In this document: in pieces, positions 1 to 8,528 of the stretch
Layout of the letters: each line of letters opens with the position of its first letter
Numbering within the stretch: the first letter of the stretch is position 1
Assembly: GCF_001439695.1 (NCBI RefSeq)
Contig: NZ_JYLL01000012.1
Coordinates: 110,938 to 174,937, forward strand
Direction: 5' to 3'
From: Pseudomonas veronii
GTDB lineage: Bacteria > Pseudomonadota > Gammaproteobacteria > Pseudomonadales > Pseudomonadaceae
Length of the DNA: 64,000 bases
Position numbers and translations under genes: made by a program
Notes under the pieces: model-generated
Told to the model about the DNA's origin: nothing
What the model saw: the letters and a program-made list of their open reading frames with translations, nothing else
Database searches by the model: none

Positions 1-315
1 GCAGCCGGTGCACAAAGTGCCGCGTATATGATGCTGCGCCTGCCGCTGGAGGTGGCGCCGCTGTTCGAGGAGTGGCTGGCGGCGCATTACCCGCAGCGCG
101 CGGCCCATGTGATGAGCCTGGTACGCCAGGTGCGGGGCGGGGGCGTGTATGACAGTCGCTTCGGCGTGCGTATGCGCGGAGAGGGGCCGTTTGCCGACCT
201 GCTGGCGCAGCGCTTCAGCAAGGCAATCAAGCGCCTTGGGCTCGACCGTCGGGAAGGCTTCAATCTGGATTGCACGGCGTTCTGCCCACCGGGCAGGCAG
301 ATGGCGTTGTTGTAG
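1..315 (+). CDS. Radical SAM protein, PA0069 family (C-terminal part only)
   Basis: The frame is open from base 1 and ends at a TAG at 313-315, so only the last 104 codons are present. The translation (AAYMMLRLPLEV..., then a basic stretch and a final CTAFCPPGRQ segment) matches what I remember of the C-terminus of the PA0069-type radical SAM proteins of Pseudomonas, relatives of spore photoproduct lyase-like enzymes. The cysteine motif that would bind the iron-sulfur cluster lies upstream of the window, so catalytic competence cannot be judged. The next gene on this strand starts 227 bases later. Family assignment rests on recall of the C-terminus, not on a catalytic motif. Confidence 0.7.
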   Translation, partial: AAGAQSAAYMMLRLPLEVAPLFEEWLAAHYPQRAAHVMSLVRQVRGGGVYDSRFGVRMRGEGPFADLLAQRFSKAIKRLGLDRREGFNLDCTAFCPPGRQMALL

Positions 316-542
316 ACTATCGGGCAAATACGCACTGTGATCGTAGAGGTGGTCGCGTTTTGACATCACTGAAACCCGCGATCTAGAGCGGTTTATTCAG
401 TTTGAGTTAAGTTTCGACGGCTACTTTGTTCAGCGAGTGACTGACGAGTTGGCACCCGGCTTTGCGGCGTTCTAAAACTATTCCATCGGCCCGGCGTCGA
501 ATTGACCTGAACCCTCCCCTGCATTAATCAAGAGGATGAATC
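316..542. other. Intergenic region upstream of carbonic anhydrase
   Basis: A 227-base gap with no convincing reading frame and no strong hairpin followed by a T run. The carbonic anhydrase ribosome-binding site is the AAGAGGATG stretch at about 530-538. I see no confident promoter. Confidence 0.5.
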
Positions 543-1274
543 ATGAGTGACAAGGATAAACAGCCGTTGGCTGCGTCGGCTTCAGCCGCTCAAGTGGCGG
601 AGTCCGCCGATGCAGCGCTAAAGCACATCGTTGACGGCTTTTTGCATTTCCATCACGACGTCTTCCCTCAGCAAGAAGAACTCTTCAAGAAACTCGCCAC
701 GGCCCAGAACCCTCGGGCGATGTTCATCACCTGCGCCGACTCGCGCATCGTGCCCGAGCTGATTACCCAGAGCTCGCCCGGCGACCTGTTCGTGACCCGT
801 AACGTCGGCAACGTGGTGCCCCCCTACGGGCAGATGAACGGCGGCGTTTCCACGGCCATCGAATACGCGGTCCTTGCCCTGGGCGTGCAGCACATCATCG
901 TGTGCGGGCACTCCGACTGCGGCGCGATGCGCGCGGTGCTCAACCCCGCGAGCCTGGAGAAGATGCCGACGGTCAAGGCCTGGCTGCGGCACGCCGAAGT
1001 CGCCAAGACCATGGTTCACGACAACTGCGACTGCGCCAATGAAGGCGAGAGCATGAAGATGCTGACCGAAGAAAACGTCATCGCCCAGTTGCAGCATTTG
1101 CGCACCCACCCGTCCGTGGCCTCGCGCATGGCCAATGGTCATTTGTTTATCCATGGCTGGATCTACAACATCGAGACCAGTGAAATCCGCGCCTACGATG
1201 CGGAAAAGGCGGCGTTTCGACCGCTGAACGGCACCGAACCAATCCCCTCCGCGACGCCTAAAGCGCGCTTCTAA
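543..1274 (+). CDS. Beta-class carbonic anhydrase
   Basis: A 243-aa protein that interconverts CO2 and bicarbonate. The beta-class zinc site is intact: Cys64 in CADSR, His123 and Cys126 in GHSDCG, with the Asp66-Arg68 dyad. An extra N-terminal segment of about 30 residues precedes the catalytic core; I see no export signal, so it is probably cytoplasmic. The ATG at 543 follows a purine-rich AAGAGGA at normal spacing. A SulP transporter gene starts 85 bases downstream on the same strand. Carbonic anhydrase next to SulP is a recurrent pairing, and the transporter probably moves bicarbonate or a related anion supplied or consumed by this enzyme; that coupling is inference. Confidence 0.93.
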   Translation: MSDKDKQPLAASASAAQVAESADAALKHIVDGFLHFHHDVFPQQEELFKKLATAQNPRAMFITCADSRIVPELITQSSPGDLFVTRNVGNVVPPYGQMNGGVSTAIEYAVLALGVQHIIVCGHSDCGAMRAVLNPASLEKMPTVKAWLRHAEVAKTMVHDNCDCANEGESMKMLTEENVIAQLQHLRTHPSVASRMANGHLFIHGWIYNIETSEIRAYDAEKAAFRPLNGTEPIPSATPKARF

Positions 1275-1359
1275 CACACTTCCCTGCCGGGTAAAGCGGT
1301 GGCTGCCATGGATGCAGCCAGGCTTTGCCGCGCCCGGCGAATGCCTCGGGAGAGTCATC

Positions 1360-2907
1360 ATGCGTGCTGCTCAATTAAAAGCTGTGTTGCCTCGGGAGCT
1401 GCTGGCCTCCGTGGTAGTGTTTCTGGTCGCCCTGCCCTTGTGCATGGGGATCGCGATCGCTTCCGGCATGCCGCCGGCCAAGGGCCTGATCACCGGGATC
1501 ATCGGGGGCCTGGTGGTGGGCTGGATGGCGGGGTCGCCGTTGCAAGTCAGCGGGCCGGCGGCGGGGTTGGCGGTGTTGGTGTTCGAACTGGTGCGCCAGC
1601 ACGGCATGCCGATGCTCGGGCCGATCCTGCTGCTGGCCGGCTTGCTGCAGCTGTTGGCCGGGCGTTTGCGCCTGGGCTGCTGGTTCCGTGTCACGGCGCC
1701 GGCGGTGGTCTACGGCATGCTGGCGGGGATCGGCGTGCTGATTGTGCTGTCGCAGGTCCATGTGATGCTCGACGGTGCGCCCCAGCCATCAGGGCTGGAT
1801 AACCTGGCGGGCTTCCCGGCCGCGTTGGCAGCGGCGGTGCCTACCCTGGGCGGCGGCCTTGGCTGGCAGGCCGGTTTGCTGGGGCTGTCGACCATGTTGG
1901 TGATGTACCTGTGGGATAAGTTCCGCCCGCAACCGCTGCGGTTTGTGCCGGGCGCCTTGTTGGGTGTGGGCCTGGCAACGCTGGCCAGCTTGGTACTGGC
2001 GTTGCAGGTCAAGCGCGTGGAGGTGCCGGAAAACCTCGCCGACGCCATCGATTGGCTGCGTCCCAGCGACTTGCTGAACCTGGCCGATCCCCAATTGTTG
2101 ATCGCCGCGTTCGCCGTGGCGTTTATCGCCAGTGCCGAAACCCTGCTTTCGGCCGCCGCAGTCGACCGCATGCACAGTGGCCAGCGTTCTGACTTCGATA
2201 AGGAATTGTCCGCGCAAGGCGTGGGCAACATGCTCTGCGGCCTGGTCGGCGCCTTGCCGATGACGGGTGTGATCGTGCGCAGCTCGGCCAACGTGCAGGC
2301 CGGCGCCACCACGCGCTTGTCGGCGATGTTCCATGGCGTGTGGCTGCTGGGGTTCGTGCTGTTGCTGTCGAGCGTGCTGCAAAGCATTCCGGTGGCGAGC
2401 CTGGCGGGCGTGCTGGTGTACACCGGGATCAAGTTGGTGGACGTCAAGGCGTTCCGCGCGTTGGGCCGCTACGGGCGGATGCCGATGTTTACCTACGCGG
2501 CCACGGCGCTGGCGATCGTCTTTACCGACCTGCTGACCGGCGTGCTGGTGGGTTTCGGGCTGACGTTGCTGAAACTGGCGTTCAAGGCTTCGCGCCTGAA
2601 AATCAGCCTGATCGATTTGCCCGGCCACGGTGAAATGGAATTGCGTTTGAGCGGCGCGGCGACTTTTCTGAAAGTGCCGGCATTAACCCGCGTGCTGTCG
2701 ACGGTGCCGGCGGGAACCACCCTGCATGTACCGCTGAACAACCTCAGTTACATCGACCATTCTTGCCTGGAGTTGCTGGAGGAGTGGGGCCGGGCCAATG
2801 CGGCTAAGGGCGCGAAGCTGGTGATCGAGGCGCGGGGGTTGAAGCGTCGCTTGGAAGGTCGGGTGCGGACCACGACGGGGATCGGTTCGGCACCGTTTAC
2901 CAACTGA
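1360..2907 (+). CDS. SulP family anion transporter with STAS domain
   Basis: A 515-aa inner-membrane protein. The N-terminal 400 residues form many hydrophobic segments typical of SulP/SLC26 transporters, starting with a short LPRELLASVVV motif and a glycine-rich stretch. The last 100 residues form a soluble STAS-like domain (about 415-515). The ATG at 1360 is preceded by GGGAG at about 1348-1352; an in-frame upstream ATG at 1312 lacks a good ribosome-binding site and would add 16 non-hydrophobic residues. Family members carry sulfate, bicarbonate or dicarboxylates. The adjacent carbonic anhydrase favours bicarbonate, but substrate cannot be read from sequence. Confidence 0.9.
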   Translation: MRAAQLKAVLPRELLASVVVFLVALPLCMGIAIASGMPPAKGLITGIIGGLVVGWMAGSPLQVSGPAAGLAVLVFELVRQHGMPMLGPILLLAGLLQLLAGRLRLGCWFRVTAPAVVYGMLAGIGVLIVLSQVHVMLDGAPQPSGLDNLAGFPAALAAAVPTLGGGLGWQAGLLGLSTMLVMYLWDKFRPQPLRFVPGALLGVGLATLASLVLALQVKRVEVPENLADAIDWLRPSDLLNLADPQLLIAAFAVAFIASAETLLSAAAVDRMHSGQRSDFDKELSAQGVGNMLCGLVGALPMTGVIVRSSANVQAGATTRLSAMFHGVWLLGFVLLLSSVLQSIPVASLAGVLVYTGIKLVDVKAFRALGRYGRMPMFTYAATALAIVFTDLLTGVLVGFGLTLLKLAFKASRLKISLIDLPGHGEMELRLSGAATFLKVPALTRVLSTVPAGTTLHVPLNNLSYIDHSCLELLEEWGRANAAKGAKLVIEARGLKRRLEGRVRTTTGIGSAPFTN

Positions 2908-2923
2908 CGGAACCGGATCAAAA

Positions 2924-2953
2924 ATGCGGGAGGGGGCTTGCCCCCTCCCGCAT
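2924..2953. repeat. REP-type palindrome, likely bidirectional terminator
   Basis: A perfect hairpin with a 13-14 bp GC-rich stem (ATGCGGGAGGGGG, TTG loop region, mirrored CCCCCTCCCGCAT). It belongs to the REP family seen at several other sites in this window. It lies between the converging ends of the SulP gene (2907) and the next reverse-strand gene (2977). Confidence 0.8.
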
Positions 2954-2976
2954 GTGTTTAGCGTCAGGTCGAAGAT

Positions 2977-3624
2977 TCAGGCCTGCTGATCCAGTTCCAA
3001 CTCAATGCCCAACTTGCGCGACAGGCACGGCCAGCGCTTCCACGCTGCTTCCGTTGCCAGGCTTTTGAGCTGCTCGCGGTAGGCCTCGACCGATTCCAGC
3101 GCAAAGCTGTCTTCGCTGAGCATTTCATCTACCGCATGGTGTACGGCTTCGTCCAACTGGTTGGCAAAGGTTTCACCGATCAGTTGATGGGCAATCAGAT
3201 TGGCCACGGTGGTGTCCGCTGGAATCAACGGTTGGCCGAAATGCTTGATATACAGGTCATTGACCTCTTCGACCAGGCGATGGGCCAGGTAGGCCTCGTC
3301 CAGCAGGCCGTCGAGACCGATATGGCCCGCCAGAATCGCGGGCGGTTGCAGAAAAAACTGCTCGGCAATCTTCAGTACCGGCTTGACCTGGCTTTCGATA
3401 CCGGCCTCGCGGGCTACGTCGTTGGCGGCGTCCAGCAGGTCTGGGACGAGGTCGACGTAGGCAGTGACAAAGCGTGTCATGACGAGGTTACGATCACCCT
3501 CCGCCAGGGTAATGGCCGAATGCAGGTGCGGTAATTGTTTCTCGAGTTGCTGGGCCAGTTGGCCGGTGCTGGCTTCGTGTTGATGGGCAAGGGAAATCTG
3601 CTCGCGCAATGCGGCGGTGTTCAT
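2977..3624 (-). CDS. Conserved Pseudomonas protein of unknown function (PA0104-like)
   Basis: A 215-aa soluble, acidic, mostly alpha-helical protein with no signal peptide and no motif I can tie to a reaction. The start at 3624 (MNTAALREQI) is preceded by GGAG at good spacing; a longer frame to 3699 would add 25 basic residues without a better ribosome-binding site. It sits between the SulP gene and coxB, the same place as PA0104 in P. aeruginosa, and is transcribed divergently from coxB. The conserved position may mean a link with the oxidase, but that is not shown here. Confidence 0.75.
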   Translation of the reverse strand: MNTAALREQISLAHQHEASTGQLAQQLEKQLPHLHSAITLAEGDRNLVMTRFVTAYVDLVPDLLDAANDVAREAGIESQVKPVLKIAEQFFLQPPAILAGHIGLDGLLDEAYLAHRLVEEVNDLYIKHFGQPLIPADTTVANLIAHQLIGETFANQLDEAVHHAVDEMLSEDSFALESVEAYREQLKSLATEAAWKRWPCLSRKLGIELELDQQA

Positions 3625-3992
3625 GAAAGCTCCAGTGAAGCAGGCGTAGGAAAAGGGAAAGGACAAGGTAGTTCGTTTATACAAGCGTCTAAGACGCATT
3701 TGTCATAATTATTTCATGGTTATGCGCCGCTGTTATATCGAATTGCCATCGTTCGTCGGATAAACGATTCCGCCCCCCGGTCTTATGGGCCCCGTCCGTC
3801 TGTTTCAGCTCATTTGCCCCTGCACATTGCGGGGTGGCAGGTGCTGTCTATACTCGGTTTTGTACGCGATTAGCTGATGACGCCAGACTGCATAAGCAGG
3901 TGAGGCTAAGCGGTTGTAAGCAGTATGGAAGCCGCTCCCTTCGACGCAGGTGCACACCGGCGGGATAACAAGAACGATAAGGGGAACCCGCA
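3625..3992. other. Divergent control region of the oxidase cluster
   Basis: A 368-base region between the unknown reverse-strand gene and coxB. It holds a candidate coxB promoter at 3827-3854 (listed separately), a long leader of about 130 bases and the AAGGGGAA ribosome-binding site of coxB at about 3979-3986. No reading frame here looks coding. Confidence 0.55.
3827..3854 (+). promoter_or_regulatory. Candidate sigma-70-type promoter for coxB
   Basis: TTGCGG at 3827-3832 and TATACT at 3849-3854, separated by 16 bases. Both hexamers match the sigma-70/sigma-S consensus moderately. In P. aeruginosa the aa3 oxidase genes are induced on starvation through RpoS, which this kind of promoter would allow. 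Pattern match only. Confidence 0.4.
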
Positions 3993-5120
3993 ATGACGCG
4001 ACATCCACATGTTTGGATGGGCCTCCTGTTGTGGTCAGTATTCGGTCAGGCGCATGCCGCCTGGACAACGAATATGGCGCCAGGGGCGACAGAAGTCAGT
4101 CACGCCGTGTTCGACCTGCACATGACCATTTTCTGGATCTGTGTAGTGATCGGCATTGTCGTATTTGGCGCGATGTTCTGGTCGATGATCCTTCACCGCC
4201 GGTCTACGGGCCAGGTGGCCGCCAAGTTCCACGAAAGCACCACCGTGGAAATCCTCTGGACCGTAGTGCCCTTGCTAATCCTGGTGGCCATGGCCATTCC
4301 GGCGACCAAGACTCTGATCAACATCTACGACAGCACGGAATCGGACATCGATATCCAGATCACCGGCTATCAGTGGAAGTGGCATTACAAATACCTCGGC
4401 CAGGATGTGGAGTTCTTCAGCAACCTGGCTACTCCCGCCGAGCAGATCCACAACAAGGCCACCAAAGGCGAACATTACCTGCTGGAAGTCGACCAGCCGC
4501 TGGTGCTGCCGGTGGGCGCCAAGGTGCGTTTTCTGGTGACCGCCGCGGACGTGATCCACTCCTGGTGGGTGCCGGCCTTTGCGGTCAAGCGCGATGCCAT
4601 CCCCGGTTTCATCAACGAGGCCTGGACCCGTATCGAGAAGCCCGGCATCTACCGGGGCCAGTGCGCCGAACTGTGCGGCAAGGACCACGGCTTCATGCCC
4701 ATCGTGGTCGAGGTCAAGTCCAAGGCCGACTACGACACCTGGCTCGGCGAGCGCAAGGCCGAGGCCGCTCAGCTCAAGGAGCTGACCTCCAAGGAGTGGA
4801 CGCTGGACGAACTGGTCGCCCGTGGCGACAAGGTCTACCACACCACCTGTGTGGCCTGTCACCAGGCCGAAGGCCAGGGCCTGCCGCCGATGTTCCCGGC
4901 ACTCAAAGGCTCGCCGATCGCCACCGGAAGCAAGGAAGACCACCTGCACCGCGTCTACTTCGGCAAGCCCGGCACCGCCATGGCCGCCTTCGGCAAGCAA
5001 CTCTCGGAAGTGGATATCGCCGCGGTGGTGACCTACGAGCGCAACGCCTGGGGCAACAACAAAGGCGACATGGTCACGCCCAAAGACGTGCTGGCTCTGA
5101 AACAGGCGGAAAGCAAATGA
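3993..5120 (+). CDS. coxB: Cytochrome c oxidase subunit II with fused cytochrome c domain
   Basis: A 375-aa subunit II of the aa3-type proton-pumping oxidase. Order: signal peptide ending near AQAHA (residue 23), two membrane helices (about 45-65 and 90-110), the periplasmic CuA cupredoxin domain, then a C-terminal c-type cytochrome. The CuA ligands are present: Cys224, Cys228, His232 and Met235 in the CAELCGKDHGFM segment. A heme c motif CVACH lies at 286-290, making this a caa3-like subunit II. Electrons pass from cytochrome c to CuA to CoxA. The AAGGGGAA ribosome-binding site supports the start. CoxA follows 58 bases downstream in the same operon. Confidence 0.96.
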   Translation: MTRHPHVWMGLLLWSVFGQAHAAWTTNMAPGATEVSHAVFDLHMTIFWICVVIGIVVFGAMFWSMILHRRSTGQVAAKFHESTTVEILWTVVPLLILVAMAIPATKTLINIYDSTESDIDIQITGYQWKWHYKYLGQDVEFFSNLATPAEQIHNKATKGEHYLLEVDQPLVLPVGAKVRFLVTAADVIHSWWVPAFAVKRDAIPGFINEAWTRIEKPGIYRGQCAELCGKDHGFMPIVVEVKSKADYDTWLGERKAEAAQLKELTSKEWTLDELVARGDKVYHTTCVACHQAEGQGLPPMFPALKGSPIATGSKEDHLHRVYFGKPGTAMAAFGKQLSEVDIAAVVTYERNAWGNNKGDMVTPKDVLALKQAESK

Positions 5121-5178
5121 CTCACTTCATTGCGAATGCGCTGAACCGCCCCGCCCACTCGTTTGCAGGAGAACGGCC

Positions 5179-6768
5179 ATGAGCGCTGTGATCGATGACC
5201 ATGGCCACGCCAGTGACCATGCCCACGGCCCCGCCAAGGGTTTGATGCGCTGGGTGCTGACCACCAACCACAAAGACATCGGCACGATGTACCTGTGGTT
5301 CGCCTTCACCATGTTCCTGCTCGGCGGCTCGTTCGCCATGGTGATCCGCGCCGAGCTGTTCCAGCCCGGCCTGCAGATCGTCGAGCCGGCGTTCTTCAAC
5401 CAGATGACCACCATGCACGGCTTGATCATGGTGTTCGGCGCGGTGATGCCGGCGTTCGTCGGCCTGGCCAACTGGATGATCCCGCTGATGATCGGCGCGC
5501 CGGACATGGCCCTGCCGCGCATGAACAACTTCAGCTTCTGGTTGCTGCCGGCGGCGTTCCTGCTACTGGTCTCGACCCTGTTCACCCCGGGCGGCGGGCC
5601 GAATTTCGGCTGGACCTTCTACGCCCCGCTCTCCACCACCTACGCCCCGGAAAGCGTGACGTTCTTCATCTTCGCCATCCACCTGATGGGCATCAGTTCG
5701 ATCATGGGCGCGATCAACGTGGTCGCCACCATTCTCAACCTGCGCGCACCGGGCATGACCCTGATGAAAATGCCGCTGTTCGTGTGGACCTGGCTGATCA
5801 CCGCCTTCCTGCTGATCGCGGTGATGCCGGTGCTGGCCGGCTGCGTGACGATGATGCTGATGGACATCCACTTCGGCACCAGCTTCTTCAGTGCCGCCGG
5901 CGGTGGTGATCCGGTGTTGTTCCAGCATGTGTTCTGGTTCTTCGGCCATCCCGAGGTGTACATCATGATCCTGCCGGCCTTCGGCGCCGTCAGCTCGATC
6001 ATCCCGACCTTTTCGCGCAAACCGCTGTTTGGCTACACCTCGATGGTCTACGCCACGGCGAGTATCGCGTTCCTGTCGTTCATCGTGTGGGCGCACCACA
6101 TGTTCGTGGTCGGCATTCCGCTCGTGGGCGAGTTGTTCTTCATGTACGCCACCCTGCTGATCGCCGTCCCGACGGGGGTGAAGGTGTTCAACTGGGTCAG
6201 CACCATGTGGCAAGGCTCGCTGACGTTCGAGACGCCGATGCTGTTTGCGGTGGCGTTCGTGATCCTGTTCACCATCGGCGGTTTCTCCGGCTTGATGCTG
6301 GCCATCGCGCCGGCAGACTTCCAGTACCACGACACCTACTTCGTGGTGGCGCACTTCCATTACGTACTGGTGCCTGGCGCAATCTTCGGCATCTTCGCCT
6401 CAGCCTACTACTGGCTGCCGAAATGGACCGGCCACATGTACGACGAAACCCTGGGCAAGCTGCACTTCTGGCTGTCTTTCGTGGGCATGAACATGGCGTT
6501 CTTCCCGATGCACTTCGTCGGGTTGGCCGGCATGCCGCGTCGGGTGCCGGACTACAACCTGCAGTTCGCCGACTTCAACATGGTCTCGTCCATCGGCGCG
6601 TTCATGTTCGGTGCCACGCAGATCTTCTTCCTGTTTATCGTGATCAAGTGCATCCGCGGCGGCCCGCCAGCACCGGCCAAGCCGTGGGACGGCGCTGAAG
6701 GCCTGGAGTGGAGCGTGCCCTCGCCCGCGCCGTACCACACCTTCACCACGCCACCGGAGGTCAAATGA
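5179..6768 (+). CDS. coxA: Cytochrome c oxidase subunit I (aa3 type)
   Basis: A 529-aa catalytic subunit with about 12 membrane helices. Ligands are in place: His80 (MHG) and His394 for heme a, His392 for heme a3, and His257, His306 and His307 for CuB, with the cross-linked Tyr261 in HPEVY. It reduces oxygen to water and pumps protons. The ATG at 5179 has GGAGAACGGCC upstream. A histidine-rich N-terminus (DDHGHASDHAHG) precedes the first helix. It lies in the coxBA-ctaG-coxC order normal for Pseudomonas. Confidence 0.97.
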   Translation: MSAVIDDHGHASDHAHGPAKGLMRWVLTTNHKDIGTMYLWFAFTMFLLGGSFAMVIRAELFQPGLQIVEPAFFNQMTTMHGLIMVFGAVMPAFVGLANWMIPLMIGAPDMALPRMNNFSFWLLPAAFLLLVSTLFTPGGGPNFGWTFYAPLSTTYAPESVTFFIFAIHLMGISSIMGAINVVATILNLRAPGMTLMKMPLFVWTWLITAFLLIAVMPVLAGCVTMMLMDIHFGTSFFSAAGGGDPVLFQHVFWFFGHPEVYIMILPAFGAVSSIIPTFSRKPLFGYTSMVYATASIAFLSFIVWAHHMFVVGIPLVGELFFMYATLLIAVPTGVKVFNWVSTMWQGSLTFETPMLFAVAFVILFTIGGFSGLMLAIAPADFQYHDTYFVVAHFHYVLVPGAIFGIFASAYYWLPKWTGHMYDETLGKLHFWLSFVGMNMAFFPMHFVGLAGMPRRVPDYNLQFADFNMVSSIGAFMFGATQIFFLFIVIKCIRGGPPAPAKPWDGAEGLEWSVPSPAPYHTFTTPPEVK

Positions 6769-6811
6769 ACCGGCTTCCACAAATCCCCTCCCACACTGTC
6801 GGGTGATCGCC

Positions 6812-7363
6812 ATGGCTGACTCCGTGCCACTCAAGCGCCTGGTCACCCGCCTGTTGATCCTGGTGCTGGCGATGTTCGCCTTCGGCTTTGCCCTGGTGCC
6901 GATCTACGACGTGATGTGCAAGGCGTTCGGCATCAACGGCAAGACGGCCGGGCAGTATGAGGGCGAGCAGATCGTCGATCCGTCGCGCCAGGTGCGGGTG
7001 CAGTTCCTGTCCACCAATGCCATCGACATGGTCTGGGAGTTCCATTCCAAGGCCGATGAGATCGTGGTCAACCCCGGCGCGGTCAACGAAATGCTCTTCG
7101 TGGCCTACAACCCCAGCGACAAGCCGATGACCGCCCAGGCGATCCCGAGCATTTCCCCGGCTGAAGCGGCGATGTACTTCCACAAGACCGAGTGTTTTTG
7201 CTTCACCCAGCAAGTGCTGCAACCCGGTGAGCGCATCGAAATGCCGGTGCGCTTCATTGTCGATCGCGACATGCCCAAGGATGTGAAGCATTTGACCCTG
7301 GCGTACACGCTGTTTGATATCACCGCGCGCCAACCGCCCGTGGCTGTCCATAGCGGCGGCTAG
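6812..7363 (+). CDS. ctaG: Cytochrome c oxidase assembly protein, Cox11/CtaG family
   Basis: A 183-aa membrane-anchored periplasmic copper chaperone that helps insert CuB into subunit I. It has one N-terminal membrane helix (about 9-29) followed by an immunoglobulin-like periplasmic domain carrying the conserved CFCF copper-binding motif. I chose the ATG at 6812 (MADSVPLKRL); an in-frame GTG at 6803 would add only three residues. The ribosome-binding site is weak (GGGTGA). It lies 43 bases after coxA and before coxC. Confidence 0.92.
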   Translation: MADSVPLKRLVTRLLILVLAMFAFGFALVPIYDVMCKAFGINGKTAGQYEGEQIVDPSRQVRVQFLSTNAIDMVWEFHSKADEIVVNPGAVNEMLFVAYNPSDKPMTAQAIPSISPAEAAMYFHKTECFCFTQQVLQPGERIEMPVRFIVDRDMPKDVKHLTLAYTLFDITARQPPVAVHSGG

Positions 7364-7398
7364 CTACTGTTTGCCCGCTCAATCAGGAGAGCGAATAC

Positions 7399-8286
7399 AT
7401 GTCGACTCATGATACGTACTACGTACCAGCGCAAAGCAAATGGCCGATAATTGCTACGGTTGGCCTGCTGATCACCGTGTATGGCCTGGGCGTGTGGTTC
7501 AACGACCTGAAGGCTGCGCGCCCGGAATCCCACGGGCCGTGGATCTTTTTCGTCGGTGGCCTGTTACTGGCCTACATGCTGTTCGGCTGGTTCGGCGCGG
7601 TGATCAAGGAAAGCCGCGCCGGGTTGTACAGCGCGCAGATGGACCGCTCGTTCCGCTGGGGCATGACCTGGTTCATCTTTTCCGAAGTGATGTTCTTTAT
7701 CGCGTTCTTCGGTGCGCTGTTTTATGTGCGGCATATGTCGGCGCCGTGGTTGGCGGGCGAAGGCTCCAAAGGCATCGCGCATATGCTGTGGCCGAATTTC
7801 GAGTTTGTCTGGCCGCTGCTCAACAACCCCGATCCCACGCTGTTTCCCGCGCCCGAAGGCACCATCAGCCCGTGGGGCCTGCCGTTGGTCAACACCATCC
7901 TGCTGGTGAGTTCCAGCGTGACCATCACCATCGCCCACCATGCGCTGCGCAAAGGCCATCGCGGTGCGCTGAAGCTCTGGCTGGCGATCACGGTGCTGCT
8001 GGGCCTGGGGTTTCTTGGGTTCCAGGCCGAGGAATACATCCACGCCTACAAAGAGCTGGGCCTGACGTTGGGCTCCGGCGTGTACGGCGCGACCTTCTTC
8101 ATGCTCACCGGTTTTCACGGGGCCCACGTGACCATCGGCACGATTATTTTGTTCGTGATGCTGATGCGTATCTTGCGCGGGCACTTCAATGCCGAGCACC
8201 AGTTCGGTTTCGAGGCGGCCAGTTGGTATTGGCACTTTGTGGATGTGGTCTGGATCGGCCTGTTTTTCTTCGTGTATGTGCTGTGA
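7399..8286 (+). CDS. coxC: Cytochrome c oxidase subunit III
   Basis: A 295-aa integral membrane protein with seven hydrophobic segments, the family's characteristic GFHGAHV and WYWHFVDVVW motifs near the C-terminus, and the usual length. It stabilises subunit I during turnover. The ATG at 7399 is preceded by AGGAGAGCG. It is the last structural subunit of the cluster; the next gene in this direction (SURF1 family) comes after an intervening opposite-strand gene. Confidence 0.96.
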   Translation: MSTHDTYYVPAQSKWPIIATVGLLITVYGLGVWFNDLKAARPESHGPWIFFVGGLLLAYMLFGWFGAVIKESRAGLYSAQMDRSFRWGMTWFIFSEVMFFIAFFGALFYVRHMSAPWLAGEGSKGIAHMLWPNFEFVWPLLNNPDPTLFPAPEGTISPWGLPLVNTILLVSSSVTITIAHHALRKGHRGALKLWLAITVLLGLGFLGFQAEEYIHAYKELGLTLGSGVYGATFFMLTGFHGAHVTIGTIILFVMLMRILRGHFNAEHQFGFEAASWYWHFVDVVWIGLFFFVYVL

Positions 8287-8292
8287 GGCGCG

Positions 8293-8496
8293 CTACCAAG
8301 GCGCATGCGACACCAACTGGCCGCTGAAAAAGCCCCAGGCGATCAACGCCACGGTGATCACGGCCAGTACGACACGCACGGTCAAGGCGGTGACGAGGCG
8401 GTTGGAGTGGCCCTCGTCCTTGACCAGGAAGAACAAGCCACTGAACAGGCTCGCGACGGTCGCGATCAGCATCAGGGCAATGGCGGCTTTGAGCAT
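8293..8496 (-). CDS. DUF2909 twin-transmembrane protein, antisense within the cox cluster
   Basis: A 67-aa protein made almost entirely of two hydrophobic helices (about 3-25 and 43-62) joined by a short charged loop, VKDEGHSNRLV. This matches the Pseudomonas 'twin transmembrane protein' (DUF2909, PA0109-like), always near the aa3 oxidase as far as I recall. It ends 6 bases after the coxC stop and its start is only 32 bases from the SURF1 start on the other strand. Any transcript from coxC into SURF1 would therefore be fully antisense to it. Its loop and size recall HIG1/Rcf1-type oxidase accessory proteins; that resemblance is inference. Confidence 0.85.
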   Translation of the reverse strand: MLKAAIALMLIATVASLFSGLFFLVKDEGHSNRLVTALTVRVVLAVITVALIAWGFFSGQLVSHAPW

Positions 8497-8528
8497 GGTC
8501 TGGCTCCAGGGCTTATAGGGGAGGGGCG

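Noticed and set aside
2977..3699. Longer 240-aa form of the unknown gene beside coxB
   Set aside because: The extra 25 residues are basic and lack a ribosome-binding site, while the 3624 start has GGAG.
6769..6811. REP fragment between coxA and ctaG
   Set aside because: A CCCCTCCCACA stretch is present but without a mirrored arm; too short to call.
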